DNA from: Candidatus Electryonea clarkiae
Lineage (GTDB): Bacteria; Electryoneota; Electryoneia; Electryoneales; Electryoneaceae
Direction of reading: 5' to 3'
NCBI GenBank assembly: GCA_030765455.1
Contig: JAVCCM010000131.1
Location: 1 to 64,000 of the forward strand
DNA length: 64,000 nt
Positions 29,500-38,552 of the stretch are shown here, piece after piece (within the stretch, counting starts at the first letter, position 1; each line of letters opens with the position of its first letter). The translations under genes and the position numbers were made by a program. The notes beneath the pieces were generated by a model, which saw nothing but the letters and a program-made list of their open reading frames with translations, was not told the DNA's origin and ran no database searches.

Positions 29500-30393
29500 A
29501 TGTTAGAAACATGTATAGATCGAATCGCAGAAATGCAATCCTGGCGATTAATGGGAGAATCAGAAACAATTCCCTTTGGAAGAGTACTGAATCAAAAACT
29601 GCCTTCGTATCTGATGGGAACCATTAAGTTGATGTATGACCCTCAACTTGGGGGTAGAATTCAGGTAGGTGATAGCGTTTTCAATTTTAAATCCGACACT
29701 ACCGATTCTCAGCAATTGGCTCAATTAAAAGAAAAATTGCAGTCAGGTCTTACTCTTTCTGTTTCAGAAATGCAGGAGCTGGTAAAAAAAGCATTGAATA
29801 CTCGTTTTAACTTCCTTATTCACCCTGCCGGCGCAGCCATTGAGGCTTTATTCAGTCGCAGTGACGGAAGGACGGTTAATGCACGCGTGTTCAGAGCATC
29901 ATTGATCAATCTTTCCAAATTACTAAATCAGTGGGATCCTCCGACATCAAGTGCAATTATGATAGTATCGCCATATCTACACGGTATGGGTGATCAGGAA
30001 ATTGACAAAGAATCGCTAATACAACTTTTACAATCAACCTTAGAAAAAGAGTTATCCATTAACCCGTTGTCTGAAATCGAAAGAGTCATTGGAGAAATCA
30101 AGAAACTTCTGAATGAAGATCCGGATAACGGTGACATTTCTCAAATAGACTCATTTAATCCTGTCAGCGAAATTTTGAAAAATCGCGGACTCAACTCCTG
30201 GCTTGCTGCTATTGAAGTTGAAAAAGACATGAACGATGGTTTATTAAATCTGGATTCCGCGTTGCAGGCTTTACGTCGATTAAGACTGTACCGTGAACTA
30301 AAACTTCTCGACGAGGAAATGGAAGATCTGCAGGTTGTCGAAGAGGAACTGGATGACTTTACACAATTTATTGAGGAGATTACTCAAGAATGA
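29500..30393 (+). CDS. Hypothetical protein in the MglA/roadblock cluster
   Basis: The 297-residue protein is soluble and acidic toward its C-terminus. The N-terminal 60 residues (FGRVLNQKLPSYLMGTIKLM) look globular. The last 60 residues are a strong Glu-rich coiled coil (LRLYRELKLLDEEMEDLQVV). I recognise no family. Its stop overlaps the start of the next gene by 4 bases, so it is translationally coupled to the roadblock-like genes and probably part of the same signalling assembly, possibly as a scaffold. Confidence 0.6.
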   Translation: MLETCIDRIAEMQSWRLMGESETIPFGRVLNQKLPSYLMGTIKLMYDPQLGGRIQVGDSVFNFKSDTTDSQQLAQLKEKLQSGLTLSVSEMQELVKKALNTRFNFLIHPAGAAIEALFSRSDGRTVNARVFRASLINLSKLLNQWDPPTSSAIMIVSPYLHGMGDQEIDKESLIQLLQSTLEKELSINPLSEIERVIGEIKKLLNEDPDNGDISQIDSFNPVSEILKNRGLNSWLAAIEVEKDMNDGLLNLDSALQALRRLRLYRELKLLDEEMEDLQVVEEELDDFTQFIEEITQE

Positions 30394-30791
30394 TCTTTGA
30401 CAAATCCCATAGCGCATATCATGAGTTCGATAAGGCTGTCAAAGGCTTCCCTCGCAGTGGAGGACCTACTCGACTGATTGTTCTGAATGAACAGGGACTA
30501 CCAATTCTGCAATTCGAGCGTGGGAAGGGACCTTCTGATGAGATCGATGAAAAATATGTGGCACTCGGAATTCGAGTCATAAGAAATCTGTTTGACTTAT
30601 CTGATGAACTCGAAGGCAAAAAGCCTGAACGAATCGCGATGTTCTTTGAAGATGAAGTCATCAGTTTTGATTGGGATCGCCCATTTGTTTTTATAATTTC
30701 ATGGCCCAGAGATACAATCAAATTATCCAACTCAATGGATAGCGCGTATTTACGCCGTTTATCGCGAACTCTCCATGAGGAGCTGACATGA
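30390..30791 (+). CDS. Roadblock-like small protein
   Basis: The 133-residue protein has the strand-helix pattern 'RLIVLNEQGLPILQFER', a helix, then 'RIAMFFEDEVISFDW' and 'FVFIISWPRD', ending in a helix. This is close to the roadblock/LC7 layout but too diverged for a firm call. The gene overlaps its neighbours by 4 bases on each side (30390-30393 and 30788-30791), so the proteins are probably made in matched amounts. A role as a dimerising regulator of the MglA-type GTPase is plausible. Confidence 0.55.
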   Translation: MIFDKSHSAYHEFDKAVKGFPRSGGPTRLIVLNEQGLPILQFERGKGPSDEIDEKYVALGIRVIRNLFDLSDELEGKKPERIAMFFEDEVISFDWDRPFVFIISWPRDTIKLSNSMDSAYLRRLSRTLHEELT

Positions 30792-31150
30792 TAGATATGA
30801 AATGGGTAGATAAACTTTCTGAAATCTACGGAGTTACAAGTGTAATTCTCGTGGATCGTGACGGATTAGTAATTACACAAGCTGGAGAAGCGCTCGATGA
30901 AGTAGCTCCTCATTCAGCGTTAATGGTAAAAAAGCTGCTTACTCGTATTGGCGTTAAAGTAGTAGCAAATTGGATTTGGACACAGTGTGAAACTGAGTCA
31001 GTGATTATCGGCATAGCAAATCTTGATATTGGCATTCTTGTTCTTTTGATGGAACCTGACGCCAATATTGGCATGGTAAGACTGGAAGCTCGTAATCTGC
31101 GCAGTCAATTGCGAGATGAATTTTCACATGTTGCCGATTACGCATCATAG
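30788..31150 (+). CDS. Roadblock/LC7 domain protein
   Basis: The 120-residue protein fits the roadblock/LC7 fold along its whole length: 'VTSVILVDRDGLVITQAGE' at 17-35 is the typical first hairpin (G-x-x-x-x-x-D-x-D-G), followed by a helix, 'SVIIGIANLDIGILVLLME' and a final helix. In bacteria such proteins, like MglB, pair with small Ras-like GTPases and act as their GTPase-activating partner or scaffold. It lies 12 bases upstream of the MglA-type GTPase gene. Confidence 0.8.
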   Translation: MIDMKWVDKLSEIYGVTSVILVDRDGLVITQAGEALDEVAPHSALMVKKLLTRIGVKVVANWIWTQCETESVIIGIANLDIGILVLLMEPDANIGMVRLEARNLRSQLRDEFSHVADYAS

Positions 31151-31162
31151 GGAGGTATCCTG

Positions 31163-32077
31163 ATGGCGACTGTTAATTTTGGAAGACGTGAGATTTTAAG
31201 CAAGATAGTGTATTATGGACCAGGTATGTGTGGGAAAACCACAAACCTGCAAACTATACATGGAAAAGTACCTGAAAAACTAAGGGGAAACCTGACAAGC
31301 GTTGCTACACAGCAGGACAGGACCCTCTTCTTTGATTTATTACCTATAGAAATTGGTAAAATTCAGGGTTTTTCGATTCGAATGCAACTCTACACTGTGC
31401 CGGGTCAAGTTTATTATAATGCTTCAAGAAAGATTGTTCTGAGAGGCGTTGACGGCATCGTGTTCGTTGCTGACAGCCAGGCTCAGAAAATGCGTGAAAA
31501 TATCGAAAGCCTGCAAAACTTATCAGAAAATTTAAAAGAACTTGGCATCGATCCGGCAAACGTGCCTCTGGTCATGCAATACAACAAGCGTGATTTATCG
31601 CCACTTTCAACAGTAGAAGAGTTGAACAAGGAGTTGAATAGTAAGGAATATGCCTACTTTGAATCTATCGCAGTGACCGGGCATGGTGTCTTCGATACGC
31701 TCAAAGCAATAACTTCCATGGTGGTAAAAGAAATTCGTGAAAAACTTGCAAAGCAGGACACTTCTAAGATAACGGCTGCCCCTCAACCGGTTCAACCACC
31801 TGCAAGTACAGCTCAACCAGCTGCAGCCTCACCTCAACCGGCGCAAGCAGCTGCAAAACCTGTTGTGGAACAATCATCTGTTCCAGCTTCAGGTCAAGGT
31901 GGTGGAGTCGCAACCCCGAAACCGGCAGTACAACCTCAACCGGTTGTACCCACGACACCCCCTGACGTGTCTGCTGATCAGCCTTCAAAGCAGGATTCCG
32001 GGGAAAGTGAAATTGAAGAATCGCAATCAGGTAAAAAGAAGATGTGGAAGAAGCTGCCTTTCCGCTTCAGGAAATAA
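31163..32077 (+). CDS. MglA-type small Ras-like GTPase with a Pro/Gln/Ala-rich tail
   Basis: Residues 1-198 are a full MglA-like G domain: P-loop GPGMCGKTTN at 19-28, 'RTLFFDLLPIEIG' switch I region, TVPGQ at 78-82 (switch II), 'GVDGIVFVADSQ', and the base-specificity motif NKRD near 140. MglA proteins set cell polarity and motility or organise signalling complexes, switched by MglB/roadblock partners. Unusually, residues about 206-285 form a low-complexity Pro/Gln/Ala linker. The chain ends in a basic, aromatic tail (KKKMWKKLPFRFRK) that could bind membrane lipid or a partner. GGAGG lies just before the start. It is flanked by roadblock genes. Confidence 0.92.
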   Translation: MATVNFGRREILSKIVYYGPGMCGKTTNLQTIHGKVPEKLRGNLTSVATQQDRTLFFDLLPIEIGKIQGFSIRMQLYTVPGQVYYNASRKIVLRGVDGIVFVADSQAQKMRENIESLQNLSENLKELGIDPANVPLVMQYNKRDLSPLSTVEELNKELNSKEYAYFESIAVTGHGVFDTLKAITSMVVKEIREKLAKQDTSKITAAPQPVQPPASTAQPAAASPQPAQAAAKPVVEQSSVPASGQGGGVATPKPAVQPQPVVPTTPPDVSADQPSKQDSGESEIEESQSGKKKMWKKLPFRFRK

Positions 32078-32092
32078 AGATAAGAGGAAATG

Positions 32093-32578
32093 ATGAATCT
32101 TGAAGATATTACACGCGAGATGGATATTCTTGAAAGCGTTCAGGAGATATTAAATAAGGTACTTGCTGAAGCAGGTGCTTTAGGGGTTTTTCTCGTTGAT
32201 CATGACGGGTTCCTTGTTGCTGAATCCGGTGGAATCGAGATTGATCGTGTTGCTCTTGCCGCCCTTATATCAGCTTCATTTGGTGCAAATGCTGAAGTTG
32301 CAAAAATTCTTGGAGAAGAGGGTTTTGATAAACTGAGCCATCAGGGGAAACAGAAAAACCTGTTTATTGGAAAAACCGGTGAGAAACATATTCTTGTGAT
32401 CATTTTCGGAAGTGAAACCAACCTTGGTCTTGTCAAACTTTATGCTGAACAGTTTACTGCAACGCTTTCTAATTTGTTGGACAACAGGGCTGATGCTGAA
32501 GAAGAAGCTGCTTCTGATGATGATGAAAAATCGGGTGAATCCGGCGATGGCATGGCAATGGACTGGATGGAAGAATAA
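32093..32578 (+). CDS. Roadblock/LC7 domain protein, MglB-like
   Basis: The 161-residue protein has a clean roadblock/LC7 domain (about 15-125): 'AGALGVFLVDHDGFLVAESG' (first hairpin with D-H-D-G), 'VALAALISASFGANAEVAKI', 'KNLFIGKTGEKHILVIIFG' and a last helix. It closely resembles MglB-type GTPase-activating partners of MglA. The acidic C-terminal tail (AEEEAASDDDEKSGES) is unstructured. I place the start at the ATG at 32093 because AGAGG at 32083-32087 is better spaced for it than for the ATG at 32090. It lies 15 bases after the GTPase gene. Confidence 0.85.
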   Translation: MNLEDITREMDILESVQEILNKVLAEAGALGVFLVDHDGFLVAESGGIEIDRVALAALISASFGANAEVAKILGEEGFDKLSHQGKQKNLFIGKTGEKHILVIIFGSETNLGLVKLYAEQFTATLSNLLDNRADAEEEAASDDDEKSGESGDGMAMDWMEE

Positions 32579-32649
32579 TACTTTTAACGATATTGCATTA
32601 TTATGACAAGTAAAGACACTCTTTTAAAGGTTGAAGCAGGATTCAATTG

Positions 32650-34752
32650 ATGACAAAGGAACCGACTAAAATACTCATCGTAGATGATGAAATTGACATT
32701 ACTGATGCAATAAGCGAATATCTCCGTCAAAATCATGGCATGGATCCGTTAGTGGCAAACGACCCAAAAATGGTGATGCCTCTTCTTGACAGTCATCAGG
32801 ACATAAAACTGGTTCTTTGTGATTTCAGAATGCCCGAGATAAGTGGATTGGACCTCCTTCTCGACGTAAAATCTAAATACCCAAGCACGAGCTTTTTGAT
32901 TATGACCGGGTATGGCACACCGGAATTAAAAAATGAAGTTCTCCGCCGAGGAGCTATCAGGTATATTGAAAAACCATTCAATATGCCCGAACTGGTAGAA
33001 ACCATCGAAGAAGTGCTCAGCGGATCAGGTCCAGGTTTCGGCGGTATGATCGAAAAAATCAAAATTGCCGATATTATTCAACTTATTGCTTTAAGTCAGC
33101 GCACGGTTGCCCTTAACGTCCTTGTCAAGCAACTCCGGGGGGTTTTGTATTTTGAACGTGGCGAAATTGTTCACGCTGTATGTGGAGAGTTAGTTGGTGA
33201 AGACGCCTTTTACGAGATCTTCAACTGGAAAGGTGGACAATTTTCCCTTGCTGCACATTCTCCGGACGGTATTCAATCAATTACTATGTCCTGGCAAGGT
33301 TTATTGATGGATGCAATTCAGCGTCAGGATGAATTGGAATTGATGAAATCCACAGAAGAAGCTGAAACAGTTACGGAAGAAGAAATTGAAACTGAGGATG
33401 AACTTGCTCTGAAGGAAAAAGAATTATTTCAAGAGATAGGAATTGCTGCTGCGAATGAAGAAGAGCAGGAGGACAAAGCCGAAGATACTGAATTTTCTTT
33501 TGATTCCCTTGAACCCGGAGAACCAGCTCAACCTATCGAGTCAGATGGGGACGCTGCTGAAATAGAGATTGAAGCTGAGCCAGCAGAGTCAGAAGAAATA
33601 TCAGACGAGGAACCTGTTGATATAGAATCGATCCTGGCGGAATTGGAAAACACCTCAGACGAGGAACCGACTGACATAGTTCCCGAAGAACTAATTGCTG
33701 AAATCCCGGTGCCTGACGTCCAGGAAGCGCAAGAACAACAAGATGCACCAGAAGATACACCACTCCCGGAAGAATCAGATTTTATTGAACTGCCGACGGA
33801 AACTACTATCGAAGAAGGTTCGATAGATGAAGATATCTTCGCAGAAAGAACAGTCGAACCCGTGGATATTCAGGAACAAGAACAAGCTCCCCCCCCAGTC
33901 GAATCGCCTGAACAAGTCCCGGTAGAGACTGATGCTATCGAAGAAAAAATTGATACAAATGTAATATTGTCAGAAGAAGCCTTCGGAAGTATTCTCAGCT
34001 CTGCTGTAGAGTACTTTATGAACCGCTGGCCAGAAGGCGCAAAGACATTACATTTTGGTCTCCTGATCCATCTCGAAAATAATGTAGAATTTGTTCGCAA
34101 GCACCTTCAATTTCACCTTGAACATTTAGTTTCGCTGACTGTAAATACAAATGTGGAAGCTTTCGACTTCACTGATGAAAATATTGCCGATGCAGTAGAG
34201 GATTTGAAAAATACTTTAGCTGATCGTTGGAAGGTGAGTCAGAAAGATTATAAAGAGATATTAATTAATGCTGTTGGGTTTGAATTAGCTCATTCCATTA
34301 TGCCTGATCATGCCGTTGCACAACTATTAATTGAGCATTCATCCGGCAATCCTGCTATTATCAAGAAAAGATACCAAAGACTGTTGGATTGCGAAATAAT
34401 CGACAATTACTATGACGGATTAAGTGAAAAATTGAATGAAATAGATAGTGAAGAGATTAGTATCTCAGAATTAGAGAAAATAGTTGACTCAGTGCTTTCT
34501 GATCGCACAGAGTTGGAGCGATTTAAATTCGCAAAAACATCAATTGAGCGAATTCTTAAGATATCAGGATTGGGAAAAAGAAAACCATCACAGTCCATCA
34601 ATATGCATACTGTGGTAAATTTACTTAAGAGTAGTGGATTGGAACGTTTTAGCGACTTTATCCATTCGTCCCAGCGGACTGGTGATATACTATTAAGTCT
34701 TGATGATCTTGATTTCGCGATGGAGCGTTTTGCAAAGTCTGCCGCTGATTAG
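32650..34752 (+). CDS. Response regulator with PATAN (DUF4388) domain and long acidic linker
   Basis: The protein has about 700 residues. Residues 5-125 are a receiver domain with phospho-acceptor D58 in LVLCDFRMPE and the conserved Thr/Lys side (TGYG, IEKPF). Residues about 133-220 are a PATAN/DUF4388 domain (IADIIQLIALSQRTVALNV ... LYFERGEIVHAVCGE), a module often linked to two-component and GTPase signalling. Residues about 234-438 are a Glu/Pro-rich disordered linker. The C-terminal 260 residues are helical and unrecognised. I chose the ATG at 32650, with AGGA 8 bases upstream, over a TTG one codon earlier. It lies in the MglA cluster, so it probably connects a histidine kinase to the GTPase machinery. 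Confidence 0.85.
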   Translation: MTKEPTKILIVDDEIDITDAISEYLRQNHGMDPLVANDPKMVMPLLDSHQDIKLVLCDFRMPEISGLDLLLDVKSKYPSTSFLIMTGYGTPELKNEVLRRGAIRYIEKPFNMPELVETIEEVLSGSGPGFGGMIEKIKIADIIQLIALSQRTVALNVLVKQLRGVLYFERGEIVHAVCGELVGEDAFYEIFNWKGGQFSLAAHSPDGIQSITMSWQGLLMDAIQRQDELELMKSTEEAETVTEEEIETEDELALKEKELFQEIGIAAANEEEQEDKAEDTEFSFDSLEPGEPAQPIESDGDAAEIEIEAEPAESEEISDEEPVDIESILAELENTSDEEPTDIVPEELIAEIPVPDVQEAQEQQDAPEDTPLPEESDFIELPTETTIEEGSIDEDIFAERTVEPVDIQEQEQAPPPVESPEQVPVETDAIEEKIDTNVILSEEAFGSILSSAVEYFMNRWPEGAKTLHFGLLIHLENNVEFVRKHLQFHLEHLVSLTVNTNVEAFDFTDENIADAVEDLKNTLADRWKVSQKDYKEILINAVGFELAHSIMPDHAVAQLLIEHSSGNPAIIKKRYQRLLDCEIIDNYYDGLSEKLNEIDSEEISISELEKIVDSVLSDRTELERFKFAKTSIERILKISGLGKRKPSQSINMHTVVNLLKSSGLERFSDFIHSSQRTGDILLSLDDLDFAMERFAKSAAD

Positions 34753-34781
34753 GATTTTCGCCAAGGTTATTGTAAAATTGT

Positions 34782-34807
34782 AATTTCCTGGAATTTCCTG
34801 GAATTTC
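34782..34807 (+). repeat. Short tandem repeat (AATTTCCTGG x2.6) before a Shine-Dalgarno sequence
   Basis: The 10-base unit AATTTCCTGG occurs twice in full and once in part, ending next to AAAGGAG (34808-34814), the ribosome site of the following gene. Changes in copy number would alter spacing of the leader, so it might tune expression, but no such effect is shown. Confidence 0.6.
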
Positions 34808-34822
34808 AAAGGAGTATATAAG

Positions 34823-36094
34823 GTGTCCGACATGCCAACATCTGATTTAATGGAAAGCACGCCATCGTCCGTTGCTACCCAAATAGCGCAATATTGGAAT
34901 GATCAAATCCTGCAAGGGATTGATTCCATACCATTATCACAACTTAACGAATTGGCGCTTCCTGAGGCTTACCAGGAATCTTTCAGCCAGCTTCAAAACG
35001 AGCTTTTTGAGAAGGAGATGAGTCGAATACTTGGCTCACCATATTTCAGCCATATTGACAAAGGAGATACTGAAGCTCTATCCGGTCTTAGCGGTTGGGT
35101 TCAGGAGCATCTCGTATTGCCCGCCACGTCGGTCATAGGAGTAGTGGAGCAGGCTGTCGAAAGACTATTCAAGGTATGGGCGACAAAACCTATCAGCTTG
35201 AAAGCTGTACTCGATGATCCCGCACCAATGGCTAAAGAGATTTTCAGCCGTGCACGGTCATTAACCCCAGGCAGCGATGAGAGTTCACCGCTTCCTTTGG
35301 ATATCATTGCTCAAGTTTGTGACGGATCTGATATTTCGGTTCTAAGTTCAGTCGCCCTTGCTGAGAAAGAGCTTGGTAAGAGTGATCTCCATATGGATAA
35401 TTTTGCACAAATTTCTAAGAGATATCTTCTTCTAAAAGAACGGTATCGAATCGGAAGATGGTCGGGTCAATCAGGTAACCTGGAAAGAATAGCAAGAGCC
35501 AATGATCTATTAGCGGCATTGGAAGATTCTGCGGTCCCAGTGACTCCTGAACCATTAGCTCAGCCTGCGCCTGTCGAGCCTCCTCCCGTTGCTCCACCTG
35601 TAGCGCAACCCCCGGTGGCAGCTCCTCCGGCTCCGGCGCCAACTCCGGTTCCACCGGCAGCCCCTCCGATTGAAGAACCTGCTTTAGAATTTGAAGAGGT
35701 TACGGTTGCACCTGCGCCTGCACCCGCACCCGAGCCTATACCTGCTCCTGTGCAGGCACAAGCTCCACCTCAGCCTGAACCGGCACCAGCCCCCGTAGCT
35801 GCTCCAGCTGCACCTGCATCAGCGGCTCCAGTTCCGGTTGAGGTATTACCTGAAAATAAACCACTTTTCAATAATTTGATGAGTGATGACAAACGAAATT
35901 TCTTCACGGAAGTATTTTTTAAATATGATTTACCTAATGTTTACGAAGATATGGTTTTAAGAATCACCCAACAGAAAGATTTAGCCGGCGCTACAATTGT
36001 TGCCGATAATGAACTTTTCCTGAGAGAAGTATCTAATATTTCAGACCCTGCATTAGAGTTTTTTGATATGATAAAGGGACATTTTAATCAATAA
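34823..36094 (+). CDS. Hypothetical protein with a Pro/Ala-rich linker
   Basis: The 423-residue protein starts at GTG 34823, eight bases after AAAGGAG (an in-frame ATG at 34832 is the alternative). The first 230 residues are helical and unrecognised. Residues about 241-342 are a Pro/Ala/Val/Gln linker. The last 80 (NKPLFNNLMSDDKRNFFTE onwards) form a small helical domain. The two-domain layout joined by a long flexible arm suggests a scaffold. Its place after the response regulator and MglA genes suggests a structural role in that signalling complex. No function can be named. Confidence 0.65.
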   Translation: MSDMPTSDLMESTPSSVATQIAQYWNDQILQGIDSIPLSQLNELALPEAYQESFSQLQNELFEKEMSRILGSPYFSHIDKGDTEALSGLSGWVQEHLVLPATSVIGVVEQAVERLFKVWATKPISLKAVLDDPAPMAKEIFSRARSLTPGSDESSPLPLDIIAQVCDGSDISVLSSVALAEKELGKSDLHMDNFAQISKRYLLLKERYRIGRWSGQSGNLERIARANDLLAALEDSAVPVTPEPLAQPAPVEPPPVAPPVAQPPVAAPPAPAPTPVPPAAPPIEEPALEFEEVTVAPAPAPAPEPIPAPVQAQAPPQPEPAPAPVAAPAAPASAAPVPVEVLPENKPLFNNLMSDDKRNFFTEVFFKYDLPNVYEDMVLRITQQKDLAGATIVADNELFLREVSNISDPALEFFDMIKGHFNQ

Positions 36095-36223
36095 GCCATA
36101 AAGTCATTCTAACCAGTATTGGCAGAAGTAAGATATTACAGGACATCCAATTACAAGTCCTCACTTCATTTAATAATATTTCGATTAAGCAGACTTGACG
36201 CATTAATCTTTATTCGGATGATC

Positions 36224-37123
36224 ATGGAAGAGAAAACCTTAAAACAAGAATGGGAAAACATTGACGCTCGTTTACAGGGCATCAAGAATCTACCTGTTCT
36301 CCCGACAATTCTACTGAAAACCATGCGTATCCTCTCTAATCCAAAGAGTGATATGAATGATTTACATCTATTATTACAAAATGATCCTGCAATAACTACC
36401 AAAATCATGCAGGTAACAAATTCTTCATATTACGGTTTCACCAAGAAAATCGAAAAACTACGTACCTCCATGGTAATGCTGGGAATGAAGGAAGTTGGAC
36501 GACTGGTAACTTCCGTTTCGCTTCTATCAGGATTCCCGCGCGATAAGATCAGCGATAGATTTGAGTACAGCCGTTTCTGGCTTCATAGCGCCGCGGTCGG
36601 TGAAGTTGCACAAGCTATCGTTCAGAGAAACAACAAAAGTGATTCTGGTGAATTGTTCACTGCCGGTTTATTGCATGATATCGGAAAGCTGATCCTCTCA
36701 TCATATTTTACTGAAGACTTCCTTCAATGTGCAAAACTTGCTGATGAACGTAACCTGCCTCTGGCAGTCGCTGAACAAAAAATCCTGGGAGTAAACCATA
36801 TGCAAATTGGTGCGTATATGGCGAAGAAATGGGGATTGTCGGAAATGTTTCGTGATGTTATTAGATTTCATCATCTCCCTGCATTAGCAAAGAAACATCG
36901 CATGGAAATCTCGATTGTTTACCTGGCAAATCGTATATGCTGGGAATATGATGTCGATTTTGGCAGCATTCCCGGTAGTGGAAGACTGGATGAAGATCCT
37001 ATCTGGGATAGCCTGATTGAAAATGGCTACCTTTCCAACAAAGATGAGGCAGAGGAAATATTCATTTCAGCAAGTGAACTTATAGAACACGCTAAAACCA
37101 TGACAGAACTCATATTGTTATAG
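36224..37123 (+). CDS. HDOD domain protein
   Basis: The protein has about 300 residues and one HDOD domain (about 15-215). It shows 'LPVLPTILLKTMRIL', the helical 'DPAITTKIMQVTNSSYYGF' entry signature, and the HD-like motif 'GLLHDIGKLILSSYF'. HDOD proteins usually lack catalytic activity and act as signalling adaptors or regulators downstream of two-component systems. I prefer the ATG at 36224 (or 36218); an upstream TTG at 36119 would add about 35 residues that do not look like the family. It ends the plus-strand signalling cluster. Confidence 0.85.
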   Translation: MEEKTLKQEWENIDARLQGIKNLPVLPTILLKTMRILSNPKSDMNDLHLLLQNDPAITTKIMQVTNSSYYGFTKKIEKLRTSMVMLGMKEVGRLVTSVSLLSGFPRDKISDRFEYSRFWLHSAAVGEVAQAIVQRNNKSDSGELFTAGLLHDIGKLILSSYFTEDFLQCAKLADERNLPLAVAEQKILGVNHMQIGAYMAKKWGLSEMFRDVIRFHHLPALAKKHRMEISIVYLANRICWEYDVDFGSIPGSGRLDEDPIWDSLIENGYLSNKDEAEEIFISASELIEHAKTMTELILL

Positions 37124-37132
37124 TAGTTAAAA

Positions 37133-38461
37133 TTGCAGATACTTCCATCAGTTAGATATATAAACGCTATAATTGTATTACTATATATCCTCTTTTTGCC
37201 CTTTCTTTGTGGATGCGATAAAAATAAAATAACCCTGCGCAACTTTCCCTTTCCTTATAATGCCGGAATGGCATTTTGCAGTGATATTGACAATACCGAC
37301 AGTATAGAAGAATTTCTTACAATTCAGGAATATCTCTGTACTTCCAGGGATACCCGGTGGGGAACCGGATTGGGATTGGAGATTGGAAACAGTTTCTGGT
37401 TCTTTGATCCCAGCGGCACCTCTGATTTTACAATTTTTGATAGTCTAGGCATTACTAACGATTCAGCGTCAAAAGTAATAATTGACTTTATCAATGCCGG
37501 ATATATTGACTTTCTTCACACCTATGGAAATTATACCGGTTACAAATTCCAAAGAGAAATGGCTGATAAGTCGATTAATTGGTACCGTGAAAAGGACCTG
37601 AATATTCGTATCTGGGTTAACCATGGAGATACTACTAACAGCCAATGTATCGGAAAAATCCCATATCAAAAGGGTGATGATCCTGGAAGTGCAGTCTATC
37701 ATACCGATTTGTTCAGGGAATTTGGAATAGAATATGTCGAAATCTGGCGTGTCACACATCGCATAGCTTTAGATGCTGACGCAGGATGGCATGATCGTGG
37801 ATTTCAGATTTATGAATTTGCTTATTCTATGTTAGATCTTTTAAAATCAGGAATTTTTGATCCGATAACGAATAACCGTCTTCTTAATCCTTATGAACTT
37901 GATGACGGTCAAAAATTCTGGCGATTCCGCCGCTTTATCAATGATGATGGAAATATCGGCGAATCTGGTGTCGATGCCGGGTATCTTGCTCACCAGTTAC
38001 GCAAGGAAAATCTTGACCGTTTGATCAAAAGTGGTGGATATATGGTTGTATATACTCATCTTGGGGCAAATGAACATTATGATGAATATCTCCCGGAACA
38101 AACAAGAGATGTTCTGAGTGACCTGGCAGTTAGATCCGGGAAAGGCGACATATTTATTACAACATTATCAAGGCTTTTGGATTACAATCGAATGACACGC
38201 CATATAGAGTGGGAATGGCAATATCAAGATGGTGAATATATTATTGATATAAAAGAAATTGCCGATCCTGTATTCAACTCAAATGCTACTAATGTAAATA
38301 ATCTGATGGGTTTAACATTCTACTCCCCCTCCCCCCCCGACACCAGGATAAATTACAAAGGTCAACCGGTAGAAAACCTGCAAACTAATCCTCCTGATAA
38401 TACAGGAAAAAGCTCGATTACAATTCCCTGGCGAAAGCTTGAATATCCTGATGGATATTGA
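37133..38461 (+). CDS. Lipoprotein, possible polysaccharide-deacetylase-like fold
   Basis: The 442-residue protein begins at a TTG (no in-frame ATG before the signal) with a lipoprotein signal ending FLPFLCGCDKN, Cys at about residue 28. The mature part starts NAGMAFCSDIDNTDS, where an Asp-rich motif sits in the place of the first NodB motif. Later segments 'RIWVNHGDTTN' and 'MVVYTHLGAN' offer His residues that could complete a metal site. This looks like a diverged polysaccharide deacetylase-like barrel, but I am not sure. It would be anchored to a membrane facing the periplasm or the surface. Confidence 0.5.
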   Translation: MQILPSVRYINAIIVLLYILFLPFLCGCDKNKITLRNFPFPYNAGMAFCSDIDNTDSIEEFLTIQEYLCTSRDTRWGTGLGLEIGNSFWFFDPSGTSDFTIFDSLGITNDSASKVIIDFINAGYIDFLHTYGNYTGYKFQREMADKSINWYREKDLNIRIWVNHGDTTNSQCIGKIPYQKGDDPGSAVYHTDLFREFGIEYVEIWRVTHRIALDADAGWHDRGFQIYEFAYSMLDLLKSGIFDPITNNRLLNPYELDDGQKFWRFRRFINDDGNIGESGVDAGYLAHQLRKENLDRLIKSGGYMVVYTHLGANEHYDEYLPEQTRDVLSDLAVRSGKGDIFITTLSRLLDYNRMTRHIEWEWQYQDGEYIIDIKEIADPVFNSNATNVNNLMGLTFYSPSPPDTRINYKGQPVENLQTNPPDNTGKSSITIPWRKLEYPDGY

Positions 38462-38552
38462 TGACGAGCCATGTTTGATATCCTGAGTTGATCAAGAAAA
38501 GCAATTCCGCTACCTTCCTGTTTCACCTACAAACTATCCTTTGGGAAAAAAA

